Positions 44,981 through 57,017 of a DNA stretch of 64,000 nucleotides are shown piece by piece. Source of the stretch: Tetraselmis striata (Eukaryota > Chlorophyta > Chlorodendrophyceae > Chlorodendrales > Chlorodendraceae); contig VCJN01001862.1 of the NCBI GenBank assembly GCA_006384855.1, forward strand, positions 118,501 to 182,500, written 5' to 3'. The position numbers and the translations under genes are program-made. Positions within the stretch are counted from its first letter, which is position 1, and the number at the start of each line of letters is the position of its first letter. The notes under the pieces were generated by a model. It was given only the letters and a program-made list of their open reading frames with translations, was not told the origin of the DNA and made no database searches.

Positions 44981-45614
44981 GAGCGGGTAGAGGCGAGACG
45001 GTAGTCTTGTCGATATTTGGGCGATTACAAAGCTAGAACTGAGCCGGATCTTGCAGACCTCCTAACTATTTGTAATGGGATAGCCGAGGCTCCTACGACC
45101 CCCGCGGCCCACTACACCCAAAACCTAGTGTCGCCTGATCTTCCTCTTCCGTCGCTCCTGCGGTTGTTCAGCTGGTTCAGCTGTCGCAGCATCAGCTGTC
45201 GGGAGGCGGCACCATAATTAATACCTGTAGTCAAATTTTTCGTAACGCCGCCTGCTGAGCGAAGAGCGCGTGACGCGCGCGGCCGTGCCGCCCTTTCCAA
45301 AAACATAATTTCGCCGCCACACTACAGCTTCGGAGTCGGCGAAATAGTCGCTAGACCATCCTTGGATATGATAACCAAAAAAGTTCCCTGAAACCAAAAA
45401 GTTCATGTGATGATATGCTGCGCGAAGAGCCGAGCCAGCCTGCGCAATAAGCACGCCCCTCTCGTCTCTCCCTCGGCGGCCCAGCGCCCAGTTGAAATCA
45501 TCGCCCCACCCGAAGCGCCATCAGCAGGAGTAAACTAGCAGCCTGAGCTGCGCCGTTGCCCGCATCCCCGTGCCACCTTTGTCACCCCCCCCCCCCCCCT
45601 CCCCAACTCTCGCG
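44981..45614. other. upstream region of the uL1m gene
   Basis: No coding signal. A poly(C) tract at about 45586-45599 ends some 15 bases before the start codon, so it is probably in the 5' untranslated region. Confidence 0.45.
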
Positions 45615-47632
45615 ATGGCCACGGGGCTGGCAGCCCTACGGCGCTGCGGCGGCGGCTTGCTGCTTCGGTCTGCCGCCGCGGCGGTGTCTCCCTGTAGCGC
45701 GGGCACGACGGCTGCGCCCCCAGCGCTGTTGCCACTGCTGCCCCAGGGGGCCGGGAAGCCGGGGCCGGTCGCTGCCGCCTGCTGGGCGGTCGCGGGGGCG
45801 CGGAACTTCTCGGCTGGGATGGTAGCTCGGGACGCAGCCGCCCAGGAGGTAAGCGCCATTTGGAAAAAAACAGTCAACCCCCCCCCCCCCCCCCCCCCCC
45901 CCCCGTTCCCCTATGCCATAAACACCACATAAGACGCTTATTGTCCGAGCCATCTCACGTAACCCAGAGACGGATCTGAGGGCGACATGCTGGCTGCGCT
46001 GTGTGGTGCAGACGGCGGCCGCAGTGCCCGAGGCGGCGACAACGGGCGACTGGGCGGACCTCCCTCTGCCACAGTTCATCTACCACACCGCCAAGGAGAA
46101 GCGGGAGCCCGTCACGCTCAACGAGGCCGTTGCCTTCGTCAAGGTGCCCGCCATGTCCACCTTACGCCCCGCCCTCCCCCTCGGTGCATATCCCTCGCCC
46201 GCTGCTGCTCCTGCCTGCCTGCCTGAGGGGTTGGCACGGCTGGCAGGCGGAGGCGGAAAAACGCAAGCGCAAGTTTACCGAGACAGTGGACCTGGCCATC
46301 AACCTCGGGACCAACCCCAAGCGCGGCGACCAGTCGGTTTGTCCCCAGCTCACCCCATCAGACCTGTTTAGAAAGCACTGCCCCACTGCTACGCTGCGCC
46401 ACAGCTGCCCACGCGCTGCTTTGGGTGGCATCACTGGAGAGAGAGATGAGGGATGGGGGGCTGGCGTGGTGGTTGATGCTGTGACGGCAAGTACCTGTCC
46501 TGACATCTGCCTTGCTCCTGACAGGTCCGCAGCAGCGTGTCGCTGCCTCACGGCACGGGGAGCACCGTCCGCGTCGGCGTGTTTGTACCGCCAGAGGAGG
46601 TGGAGGCGGCCCTCGCGGCGGGCGCAGATGTGGCGGGTGCTGACGACCTCATCCAGCACGTGCAGGTGCGGACTAGCTATGGCGCCTGCCGGCCAGTAGG
46701 GGGCAGGTCTGCGGGCGGGGGGGGGGGGGGGGGGGGGGGGGGGGTTTCTCCTGGATAGCTGGCACCTGGCAGGGGCAGTTGCAGGAGGCTGACCATGTAG
46801 GTCTGCCTGCGCGGCACAGGAGACAGGCGGCGGCAGCAAAATGTCATTCGACAAGGTTCTGGCGACGCCCGACATGATGAAGGCGCTCAGCCGCGTGGCG
46901 CGCATCCTGGGCCCGCGCGGCCTGATGCCCAACCCCAAGCTGGGCACCATCGTGCAGCCCTCCGCGCTGGCAGAGGCGAGTCAGAGCCAAATACTCGCCC
47001 CGCCCTTTGTGCCCCATGTTAGCCCATGCTGACCCATATGCCTGATATACAGTCCATTTTTGTTTTACCGGCATGTGGGCCAAGGGAGGCAGCGAAGGGC
47101 TGAGGGAGTGCCCGCCCGCTGTCGACAGGCCATTGCTGAGATGAAGAGGGGCAGGGTGGAGTTCCGCGCCGACAAGGGATCTGTCGTGCACGTGCCCATC
47201 GGCAAGGTGAGCACGCTCTGGTACTCTGAGCCCTGAAGCTCCGCCAGCTACCCAGCCCTGCGGCGATGCTCCGAACTTAACGCGAAATGGAAAGAGGAAT
47301 CGGGCTTGTCCACACGCATCAGGCCTTTTCTGAACACGTTATCAGATTGTGATGTCATGTCCCTTCTATGGTAGGACCCGGGGGGGGGCTTTGGTGGCTT
47401 GCTTGCTAAGGTGGCTCTGGCTGATGCTGTGTCGCAGGTGAACTTCAGCTCAAAGCAGCTGGCAGAGAACGCCGGGGCGCTGGTAGACGCGCTGCTGGCC
47501 GCGCGGCCCGCCAAGCTGAAGGGCAGCGGCGCCTCCGGGTACCTGCTGCGCGTGCACCTGTCCTCCACCATGGGCCCCAGCGTGCCGGTGCTTGTGAAGA
47601 GCATGGTGGCAGCCAGGGCCAACAAATTATAA
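45615..47632 (+). CDS. mitochondrial large-subunit ribosomal protein uL1, 7 exons
   Basis: Exons: 45615-45848, 46012-46143, 46247-46336, 46525-46665, 46820-46975, 47129-47206, 47438-47632; 341 residues, all in frame. The first 65 or so residues are Arg/Ala-rich without acids ([19 protein letters not shown]) and contain ARNFSAG, a good match to the mitochondrial R-3 cleavage site. The mature part has the L1 signature in order: [47 protein letters not shown], the family hallmark [29 protein letters not shown] and [11 protein letters not shown]. uL1 forms the L1 stalk that guides exit tRNA. The fifth intron would use a GC donor (GAG|GCGAGT). Introns carry poly(C) (45880-45903) and poly(G) (46717-46743). 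A plastid version is less likely given the R-3 motif. Confidence 0.9.
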
Positions 47633-47707
47633 CCCTGCTTCCTTTTCCGGTGGCAGACGCTGGTAGGCGGGTGGCATAACAGGCTGCAAGGGGGGCCGGG
47701 TACCCAC

Positions 47708-47712
47708 TGTAA
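47708..47712 (+). terminator. candidate TGTAA polyadenylation signal of the uL1m gene
   Basis: TGTAA lies 76 bases after the stop codon, a usual distance for chlorophycean UGUAA signals. Confidence 0.4.
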
Positions 47713-48114
47713 TTCATGAATGACACCCTCCGCCCGGGCCTGTCTATCCACCACTGCAACACAGCCTGACTGCTCAATCACCTGAGGCAAATTGTGCCTG
47801 GCAACAAACCGGGCGATGGTGAGAACCTTCTCTACCTGTTCATAAGCTGGATGGGCGCCGATCTTGTGAACTACCTGTGTACTACCGGTGAAGAAGGAGA
47901 GGGGGAGAGGGGAGACCCACCCTGCAGCAGGCTGCAAATGGTGGATATTGACGTCTCACTGGGTTTCGTTGCCCACTGCAACGCTGCGCACTTCAGCACG
48001 CGTGCCCTTCTAAACCCGTTGCATTCTGCATCGTAGGGCTGGCAGGGCCGCAGCGGGGCGGCAGGATGGAGCAACGCGAGGTCTACTGCACACGACGAAC
48101 TGGCCGCCCTATTC

Positions 48115-48663
48115 CTACTTCTTGGAGCCCGGGAAGCAAAAGTCGGCGCCGGACTGTCTAAAGGCCACGGCGCCCGTCACGGGGTCCTTCTTCTTCGTCC
48201 ACAGGCCGTTGGGCAGCTGCAGCCCCTCGCCCGTCCACACGCCCGTCACTGGCCCCTGCTTCACCTCGTCGATGGGATCGAAATCGATGGCGATCGTCTT
48301 GTCGTCCGGGGCTATCTTGGCGCTCAGCTTCCACGGCGTAGTCGGCTCACCCGGCTGGCAGGGCGCCCCCGGCTTGATTGGCACGGGGTCGGCGCCGTAC
48401 ACGTTGCCCCCTGCGTCGATTTCCCGCCGGCAGCCCGGGTGGCTAGGGTCGTCGTACTTCCCAATGAAGACACTCTCCGCCGCGGCGGGCCGCGCGCCTC
48501 CTTGCGCCGCCACCAGCGCCGCGCCGCCCATCAGCAGCGCACCCCTGCGCGAATGGTTGTTGACACTGGATCTCGACACAGTACGGCTGGGATGGATGCT
48601 GGCTGAGGCGCTGGCTTTGGCGCAGACGGCGGCAACGGGGACGCGCATTGAGGCGATCGCCAT
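48115..48663 (-). CDS. Tat-targeted thylakoid-lumen protein of unknown function
   Basis: Single exon, 182 residues, convergent with the uL1m gene. The N-terminus has a bipartite plastid signal: a Ser/Ala/Arg-rich transit part (SASASIHPSRTVSRSS) followed by a twin-arginine lumen signal SRRGALLMGGAALVAA and an Ala-rich cleavage site (RPAAAES). The mature protein is about 120 residues and starts ESVFIGKYDDPSHPGCRREI. It contains the pattern DDKTIAIDFDP, PVTGVWTGEGLQLPNG and ends near FCFPGSKK with paired cysteines. I recall similar small proteins (YxDPxHPGC start) in algae and plants but cannot assign a function. Confidence 0.78.
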   Translation of the reverse strand: MAIASMRVPVAAVCAKASASASIHPSRTVSRSSVNNHSRRGALLMGGAALVAAQGGARPAAAESVFIGKYDDPSHPGCRREIDAGGNVYGADPVPIKPGAPCQPGEPTTPWKLSAKIAPDDKTIAIDFDPIDEVKQGPVTGVWTGEGLQLPNGLWTKKKDPVTGAVAFRQSGADFCFPGSKK

Positions 48664-49926
48664 TTTCTCCCACTCCCCGCTAGACGGTAGGCGTCAGGCG
48701 CCTTGAAGTGCCTCACAAGCAGCTGTTGCAACGGCGGCAGTCACATATACAGTAGGCCAGGATACTACGGTGCGCGGCCACTGGCAAAAGCTCTGCTGGT
48801 CACCACCCTGTGACGGCGACTACCTAGCGCTTCCAGGATGAGGTAAAAAGTAGAAAGGGGTAGTCGCTAACGTCGCGGCGGGTGAACAGTCGGTCTACTC
48901 AATTAAGAGCCTGCAGTAGGCAGTCAGATAGTCTACCCGTAGTCGCCGCAGGTTCAGGTACAGGCACGGCTTTTCCCTCCACCTCACCTACTGCTTCCTT
49001 GCCCCTGTACGCTTTTCCCTCCACCTCGCAGTCCTCGCTTGTACGAGTAGCACCACTGAAAAAAAAGCACGAATCCTTACTTACTGTTTACGCACGTGGA
49101 CCCCAGACCAATCTGTTTAGGGGTTGCGCCGGTGACGCCGGAAATCCAAGGATTACTCCGCCGCCCGGCGCGCGAGGTATCTCCATGGTCAGATCTGCTT
49201 TATTGCTGGGGCAAATAATCATTTCATATATATTATTTTCGGCCCCGAACCGTGCCCGCGTCCCGGAAATTAGGGGTTTCACTGAATAATAGTTAGCGAC
49301 TAAAATTATAATATAAGGGGTTCCCCCTGAGCGGTTGCGCTTAGTAGTGGCTGCCGCAACAGACCTATTGCTTCTACCTGCCTCCAAGCCCTGCCTCAAC
49401 CACAGTATCACACTCGCCAAGCTCCCGAGCTCCCTAACTCCATAATACAGCCCACCGCAGGTAGCCTATCCGCTGCATGGTCCCAGATCCTTGCACGTCA
49501 AAGAGCGCTGTGGTGTCGGCGGTGGCAGTTGTAGGGTTGTCCCTGGTGTGCACTCTTTCCACTCGCGCGGGGCTTTCGTCCGGCACGGCGTCACTGGTAT
49601 ATATTATTTCTTTTGGCGGCGGGGCCGATCGTCGTCGGCACCACTCGTAGGTTTGTTGGACCAGCAGCAACTCATGTGAAGCAATGGAGCGCCTCCCGTC
49701 GCCGCCCAGAGCTCGAAGTGGCGTGGTTTTCGCATCGGCATAGTTCATCATGGATTGGTAGAAGGAGGTTTGATCGGCGTGCTGTTCCGTCGCCGGCGAC
49801 GATGAGGCTCCGAGTCGCCAACCACGTTCGTGTCAACCGGCCGGGAGCGGGCGACAGTCCGCCGACCGCCCCTCCCCGGCAAGCGTTCTAACCTTCTAAC
49901 CCCGCGCGGGGTCTCACCCCTCGCAG
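48664..49926. other. intergenic region between the lumen-protein and PEPC genes
   Basis: It carries two 18-base repeats CTTTTCCCTCCACCTCRC (about 48969 and 49012). No ORF is convincing. It probably contains the promoter and a first, possibly partly non-coding, exon of PEPC that I cannot place. Confidence 0.45.
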
Positions 49927-52900
49927 GTGGTCTCCAAGATGGCGCAGCACATGGAGGAGGATGACACGCTGCTGCGTAAGGCGTTCTTCGAGGTGCTGAA
50001 GCACCACCACCCCGAGGTCGCCAACAAGGTGCGCTAACCCCCCCTCCCCCCTTCTCCAAAACCTCACTTCTCGCAGATGCACCTTCGCCTGGTACGCTGA
50101 CGCCGCCGAGGCCGCTCAGCACTGCCATGTGGGCCTCAGAGTCGCCGCATGCATAACACTTAGCTGCTGTCCTGCCCCGCAGGTGGACATCATCTTCGCG
50201 CTCTCGCAGTCCTGGACCAACAGCCCCGACCGCGACAAGATGCACAAGGAGCTCAAGATGCTGGAGGACTACCTGGTCGACCTGGACCCGGAAGAGATGA
50301 TCCTGGTGCGTGCCCGCGCCAACAGGGTGCACCACCCCGACAATCCACCAACAAGCGAGGGCATGATGGATGGGGCACTCAACCCCCCCCCCCCCCCCCC
50401 CCCCCCCTCTCACAGGTCGCGAGCTCCTTCTCGCAGCTGCTCAACCTGCACAACATTTCCGAGGCCGTTCACCTGACCAACGTGGCGCGTGCCTCGCGGG
50501 ACGAGGTAAGCAGCGATCCCAGCCCCTCGCGGCGGCGCCCTGCTGTCTCAGCCACCAGACGTGCGTGCCCTCACTGCCGCGGCCGCTGATGCAGGTGGAG
50601 CACTCGACCCGCACCACCAACGAGAGCATGAAGCGCCTCATCAACGATCACGGCATCAAGCCGGAGGATATCTACAAGGCACTGTGCAGCCAGACGGTGG
50701 ATCTCGTCATGACGGCTCACCCCACTCAGGTAAGGGCACACAGGTTGTGTTGGGGAGTGTAGAGCATGCACCCGGCGGAGTGCCCCCCCCCCCCCCCCCA
50801 CTGACTGGCCGCAGCAAGCTCAAGACCCCCCCCCCCCCCCCCCCCCCAACCCCCCTCCTACCCGCGCGACTGGCTGCTAGGCGCTGCGCCGCAGCGTGCT
50901 CAAGAAATACAACATGATCAGCAAGGAGCTGGACAAGCTGCACTCCATCCGCTCCAGCGCGTTCGAGCGCTCTGAGACGCTGGCGCGCATCACCAGCCTT
51001 GTGCAGGCCGCTTGGCGCACCGATGAGATCCGCCGCTCCAAGCCCACGCCGCAGGTGTCCCCCCCCACCCCTCCCCCCCCCCGGAACACCCACAGCCCTA
51101 GCCCCTTGTTGCAGCTCCAAGGCAACCATATGTGTGGGTGGGTGTGTGTGTGGGGGGTTCATTTCAGCTCGAATTACCTCATTGTTTGGATGATGACAAG
51201 TCGCATTTCTCTCATGCATTGTTGGCTCACCATCATGGGGCTGGTGCGTGCGGTGTGCTCTGCGGTGGCGGAGAGCGCTCCCTGTAGCCACCTCCCAAGT
51301 GGGTTGGGTGTGGCGGTTGGGGTCCTAGTCAATTAGACAACCGCCATTCCCTTTGCGCATGGCCCCTCCAAGCTTGCTGCCGATGGTTGGTGAGCATCGT
51401 CAATACAAAGCAGGGGGCTTCTTTCCATAGTGTGATTGCCATTGCCGCTCGCATTGCGGTGCGCAACGACCATAGCGGCCCAGTGGTAGAGTACTGGCAA
51501 CGGCCACTCGTGTCAGCCACTGGGGGCTTGGCCAGTGTGTCCACAGCGTGACCACCAGTTTCCTTCGTCCTGCGGCCACAGCGTCCGGCAATGCTACCCT
51601 ATGCTGGGCCTTCTTGGCACTTTGGTGCCCAAAATGCCGAAGCAGTGTGTTTGGCAATGCAACACGCTGCGGAGCGTGGATGACATCCCTTCCTGCCCTC
51701 CATTGGTGTCGAGCAGGACGAGATGAAGAATGGGCTGAGCTACTTTGAGGAGACCATCTTTGACGCGCTGCCCAAGTTCCTGCGTCGCCTGGACAGCCAG
51801 CTGGCAAGCATCGGCTGCCCGCCGCTGCCGCTGGAGCACAGCCTGTTCAAGTTTGGTTCCTGGATGGGCGGCGACCGCGACGGCAACCCCAACGTCACGC
51901 CTGAGGTCACACGCGACGTCGTGATCCTCTCGCGCCTGGCAGCCGTCAACATTTACTTTGAGGCAAAGCCCCCCCCCCCCCCCCCCCCCCCCCTCCTCTT
52001 TGGCTGACCTGTCCTTGTTCTGAATAACTTATCCCCCTGGCACCTGAAATCGCCCGATACTCTGCGCAAAACCCATCCTGAGAATCAATGCTATGGCCAT
52101 TTGTGTGCAGGTCGTGAACAACATGATGTTTGAGCTGTCCCTGTGGCGCTGCAGCGACGCGCTCAAGGAGGAGGTGCTCGCCATCAAGGTGACCCCTGCC
52201 GCCCTGGAGCAGCCGCAATGGCTGTCTAGTTAGTGGCCTTTGAGCCCAGTGGCAGGGGCTACCTGCTAGCTGTAGCTGTCGTGCCAGCTCAGGTCGGGGC
52301 GGCTGCCCCTGGTGGCGCGCGCCCGGCAGCGAACTGACTGCCGCATTGTGGTGGCTGCTTTGCCAGGCAAAGGACGCTTCAGGGGATTACCTCGTCAGCG
52401 GTGAGCGCAAGACTCGTGCGTACGCCGAATTCTGGAGCCCCATTCCGGCCACTGAGCCGTACCGCGTCATTCTGGGCGTCATCCGCGACAAGCTGTACCA
52501 CACCAGGTGCGACAAACAGAAATGGTCCCAGCCCTGCGAGCCCTAAGTTTCTCCTGACATCTACATGCTGAGCAGAGCTGAGCTAGGCCAGCAAATAACC
52601 CCCCCTCCCCCCTCCCCACGGGATCCCTGTGGTGCCCCAGGGAGGTGCTGCACCAATGCCTGGCGGATCCGCAGGAGAACCTCATGCTGCGTCTCAACAG
52701 TGGCGAGTGCTTCTCGAGCGCGCAGGAGCTGCTGACGCCGCTCAAGCTCATGTACCACAGCCTCAAGGACACCGGCGATGGCCACGTGGCGGATGACCAT
52801 CTTCTGGACTTCATCCGGCAGGTGCAGGCCTTTGGCATGTCCTTTGTGCAGCTGGACATTCGCCAGGAGTCCACCAGGTAACCCTCCCGCCCCCCTCCCC

Positions 52901-55900
52901 CCTTCACCCCCCAAAACTGTCCAATCAGTGCATATGTATTTCTATCCATTTATGTTACTGATTGTGTGCATGCGTGCAGGCACTCTGAGGTGATGGCGCG
53001 TGTGACGGAGTACCTGGGCATGGGCAACTACCTGGAGTGGGACGAGCCCACCCGGTTGGAGTTCCTGGAGAAGGAGATGAACAGCAAGCGCCCCCTCATG
53101 CCGCCGGGCATGCAGTTCAGCAAGGACGAGGAGGACGTGGTGAACACCTTCAGGTGCGGCGGCGCGCTCCCCAGCGGACGCTGGACAGAGTATGTGTGCG
53201 GATTGTTGGACCGCAAGAGTATATCAACAGTTATGTTTGCAGAGGTACACATGTGTATTTAGCGTTGTCTTATTTAAGCTGTCATAGGCTTTCCTGATCC
53301 CCATGCTTCCCATTCTGTGCTTGCAGGGTGCTCGCTTCGCTGCCCGCCGACTCGCTCGGCGCGTACGTCATCAGCATGGCGCGCACCGCCAGCGATGTGC
53401 TGTGCGTCAAGGTGCTGATGCGCGAGTGCGGCGTCACGCACTTCAACATGCGGGTGGTGAGTGCTCCCGCCAAACGCAAACCTACTAGGGCTTACCAGGG
53501 TTTTCACAGCAGCAGCGTATCCTGGCATAATCGCTTTTGCTGCCATCCCGCAAGCCCTGCCGGCAACATGATCCCGACGCTTGTCCGACTCCCGGGGCGC
53601 CAGGCGCCGCTGTTTGAGACGCTGGACGACCTGGACAACTCGTGCGCCGCCATGCGCGCGCTGTTCACCAACAAGACCTACATGAACATGATCCAGGTGG
53701 CGCCGCGCTCGCACAGGCTGCCGTACCTATATCAAGCTGCATGTTCCACAACATGGAGACATTCGTGCATGCATCCTGGTGAACCATTGGATGTAAAACT
53801 GATAGTAAATCAACGCTGCACTTCCCTTAAGCATGGGAACTAAATACGCATAGCTCTCATCATTATGATAACATACAACATCCACCTCCAGCAAAGCTGC
53901 CACCGTAGGCCGGAGCTGACTGCTGTTGCCACCCGGCGTTGTCGCGGAGTGCAGGGCCACCAGGAGTGCATGATTGGGTACTCTGACTCTGGCAAGGATG
54001 CGGGTCGCCTCGCCGCCGCTTGGGCTCTGTTCAAGGTGGGCCACCCTCCCGAATCGGATATACTTTTCCACATACGCATGTTGCCGCTGCAGGCATGTGT
54101 TGGTCGCCTCCTGAATCCTTGTCCTCTCCCCCCCCCCCCCCCCCCCCTTCCCGCCCTGGGCGCCTTCCCTTTTTGCTGTAACCTCCACAGGCGCAGAACG
54201 ACCTGTCGACACTGGCCAAGGAGTACGGCGTGACCCTGACCCTCTTCCACGGCCGCGGCGGCACCGTTGGCCGCGGCGGCGCACCCGCCCACCTCGCCGT
54301 CCTGAGCCAGCCGCCCGGCACCATCCACGGCGCCTTCCGCGTGACGGTGCAGGGCGAGATCATCGAGCAGCAGTTCGGCGAGAAGGAGATCTGCTTCCGC
54401 ACGCTGGACCTCTACACCTCTGCCGTGCTGGAGCACGGGCTGTCCCCCGAGCAGCAGCCCAAGAAGTCGTGGTGCGACGCGATGGAGACCATGTCGACCG
54501 TGTCCTGCGAGCAGTACCGCGACGTGGTGTTCAAGGTGACAATTGCGACATGACTTTTTCCCACTATGGGCCACGCGTTTGGCAAGAGGGTCGCGCCATT
54601 ATGTGCCGCGCCTGGTGCCACTGTTGTATGTACACACAATAGTAAAGCACATCCAGCATCATGGGCGATGTCTGAATGCAAGCGGCCGTTCACTGCTTGC
54701 GGTTCGCTTGGATGTGTGCTGTGATGGCCAATGTCGTGGGGGCGTTCTGTGCGCACGCTGACCCCCGCCTTCCCTCCTCTTCACGCTCATCGCCCTCCCC
54801 TCGCCAGGACCCCAACTTCATCAAGTTCTTCCGCACCAGCACGCCAGTGGGCGAGCTCGGACGCCTCAACATCGGCTCCCGCCCCGACCGCCGGAAGAAG
54901 GACATGGGCGTCGGCTCCCTGCGCGCCATCCCGTGGATCTTTGCCTGGACCCAGGTGTGAAGGCGTGCCACATTATCGACGCAGCTGTGCTACTTATTTT
55001 TTTGGTGCATTCTTGTTCACTGAAAAAAAGTATGTTCCAGCAACAATTGCCACACTAACAGTGCACACAACGTTGGATTACCTCATAGATAATCAGAATG
55101 TACTTGAAGCAATTAAGAAGATAACAAATCGGAGAGAAATCGGAAGCAAATACATAGCCATGTCGAGTAGGAACCTCCCTGCATGCTGGGCGCACCGACC
55201 CAAACCAAGCTGTGGCCGCCCTGTGCGCGCAGACCCGCTTCCACCTGCCCGTGTGGCTCGGCATCGGCGAGGCGCTCAGCGCCGTCATCGAGCAGGGCGG
55301 CCTGGACGTGCTGAAGGAGATGCACAACGACTGGCCCTTCTTCCGCGTCACGCTGGACATGATCAAGATGGTGTTTGGCAAGGCGGACACCGCGGTGTTC
55401 CTCATGTACGCGCAGCAGCTCAGTGACCCAGACATGATGCCCATTGCGGAGGCGCTGATCAAGAGGTTTGAGCTGACGGCGGAGGCCATTGACAAGGTGA
55501 CCGCCTGGTGTTCCCCCACACGGCAAGAAGTTCACCCGTCTCGGAGTATCGGGTCTCCAGGGCTTGAAACGACTGGAAATAACCCCTTACTTGAAAGTGG
55601 CCCCGCCATGCTGGGGTGCTCATCAGGGACCCTGCTCAATCACATAGTGTCCAACCTCCGGGAAACAAAACAGCATTTCGGAAACCGAACATACTCGTTT
55701 TGTTCATCAAGCTGCTGCTGCTGCTTGTTCTGCGCTGCTGTATGCTATAGAGAGCGCAGCACCTACACCATTCCACAAATATTGTGCACCCCATGCGCTG
55801 CGAGTTGACAATATTGTTTCATTCCTTCACTGGGCCACAAATTGCGCACCTCCATATCAGAGGGCAGGGTGGTGCAATATTGCTTCTTTGTTGATCCCAA

Positions 55901-56904
55901 GCTTCTATAGGATCAACCCAGTCGACAGTTTACGCGCCCTGCTTTTATGTCGTGATGTCAAGTGCCAATTGCGTTTAAGGTTTGTTAGCTTTCGCCGCAT
56001 CGCCTCGAAGCAAAATCAGTGTTGCCGGTAGTCCGGTACCAACTAATATGTCTTGCGGCACTGGCGCTGTTCCTCCCCGCGTACATGATGACCTCACATG
56101 AGCATGTTGCCAACCCCTTCCTCACCCTCATCCTGTGCTCGACTTGCGCAGGTCCTGTTGACCAGCACCGGGACCGAGGGCGGCTTCAGCATCACAAAGG
56201 GGCAGTCGGACCTGAAGCTCAAGCTCATGCTGCGGGCGCCCTACGTCACCCCGCTCAACGCGCTGCAGGTGCGCGTCAACCCCGGGAGCGCCTGTTGACT
56301 GCTCTGGCGGCTTCACGGGTGGCCGATGGGGCTGACAGATGGGCGATCGCTGTGCGCGCGGCAGGTGCACACCCTCAAGATGCTGCGCCTGCTGCAGCAG
56401 CCGGTGGAGGACCTGACCGAGGAGCAGAAGGCCGAGCTGGCGCGCATCCAGGCGCTGAGCAAGTGGGTTGCTTGCGCCTCTTCCCCCCTCGAAACCCTTG
56501 AAAACATCCGAGACATCAGACGCACATGGTGTTATGTGTTTTAGGGCTTGCGGTGAAAACCCTAAAAACTGCATTAGACCCCCGCAGTTTCCACCTGAAG
56601 AAGCGCACACCTCGCAGGCATAACGAGTGATGGATTAGGGTTTGGTTATGCGTTAGGGTTTGCTGCTAACTCTGTTGGCCGCACCCGCTGCTGCAGGCCC
56701 GAGATGCTGGCCATCACGCCCCAGGGCTGCCGCACCGAGGGCCACCCCGGCGCCGGGTCGCCCGGGAGCGACGGCGGCACCGCCTCCTCGCTGCTGTCCC
56801 TAAACCCCAACTTTGTGACCACCGACGCGCTCACCGTGGCGCTGGAGGACACCATGGTCATCTCCATGAAGGGCATCGCCGCCGGCATGCAGAACACCGG
56901 TTAA
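49927..56904 (+). CDS. ppc: plant-type phosphoenolpyruvate carboxylase, 19 exons seen
   Basis: Exons: 49927-50028, 50183-50305, 50416-50505, 50595-50729, 50881-51054, 51717-51962, 52111-52188, 52367-52506, 52641-52877, 52980-53153, 53327-53456, 53604-53696, 53955-54035, 54191-54535, 54808-54954, 55233-55496, 56152-56268, 56365-56462, 56697-56904. They give 993 residues in frame, close to the usual 960-980. PEPC adds bicarbonate to PEP to form oxaloacetate. Active-site motifs are intact: VMTAHPTQ (catalytic His), [23 protein letters not shown], the mobile loop [18 protein letters not shown] and the C-terminal QNTG. WIFAWTQ has Ala at the position that is Ser in C4 enzymes, so it is C3-like. 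The exon at 49927 follows a good acceptor; either Met is in an upstream exon or ATG 49939 starts a 989-residue form. No land-plant N-terminal phosphoserine motif is seen. Intron 51963-52110 has a GC donor. Confidence 0.95.
56530..56668 (+). repeat. scattered telomere-like motifs in the last PEPC intron
   Basis: The intron 56463-56696 contains TTTTAGGGC, AAAACCCTAAAAA, GATTAGGGTTTGG and GTTAGGGTTTGC, all variants of TTTAGGG on either strand but not in tandem. Confidence 0.4.
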
Positions 56905-57012
56905 GCGCCGCGGCGCCCCTTCCCCCACTGCCCCCCCCGGGCCCCGTGCTCCCAGTTGTAGCCAGCAGCATGGTAGCGAGACCGCCGCGCCGCATGCTGT
57001 GCCCTAGTCTGC

Positions 57013-57017
57013 TGTAA
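57013..57017 (+). terminator. candidate TGTAA polyadenylation signal of the PEPC gene
   Basis: TGTAA lies about 110 bases after the PEPC stop. Confidence 0.4.

Noticed and set aside
47248-47937. 230-codon antisense frame over the uL1m 3' end
   Set aside because: It overlaps the last uL1m exon in antisense and shows no family motif; a shadow of GC-rich coding sequence.
56463-56696. Interstitial telomere array
   Set aside because: The TTTAGGG-like motifs are single and scattered on both strands, not tandem.
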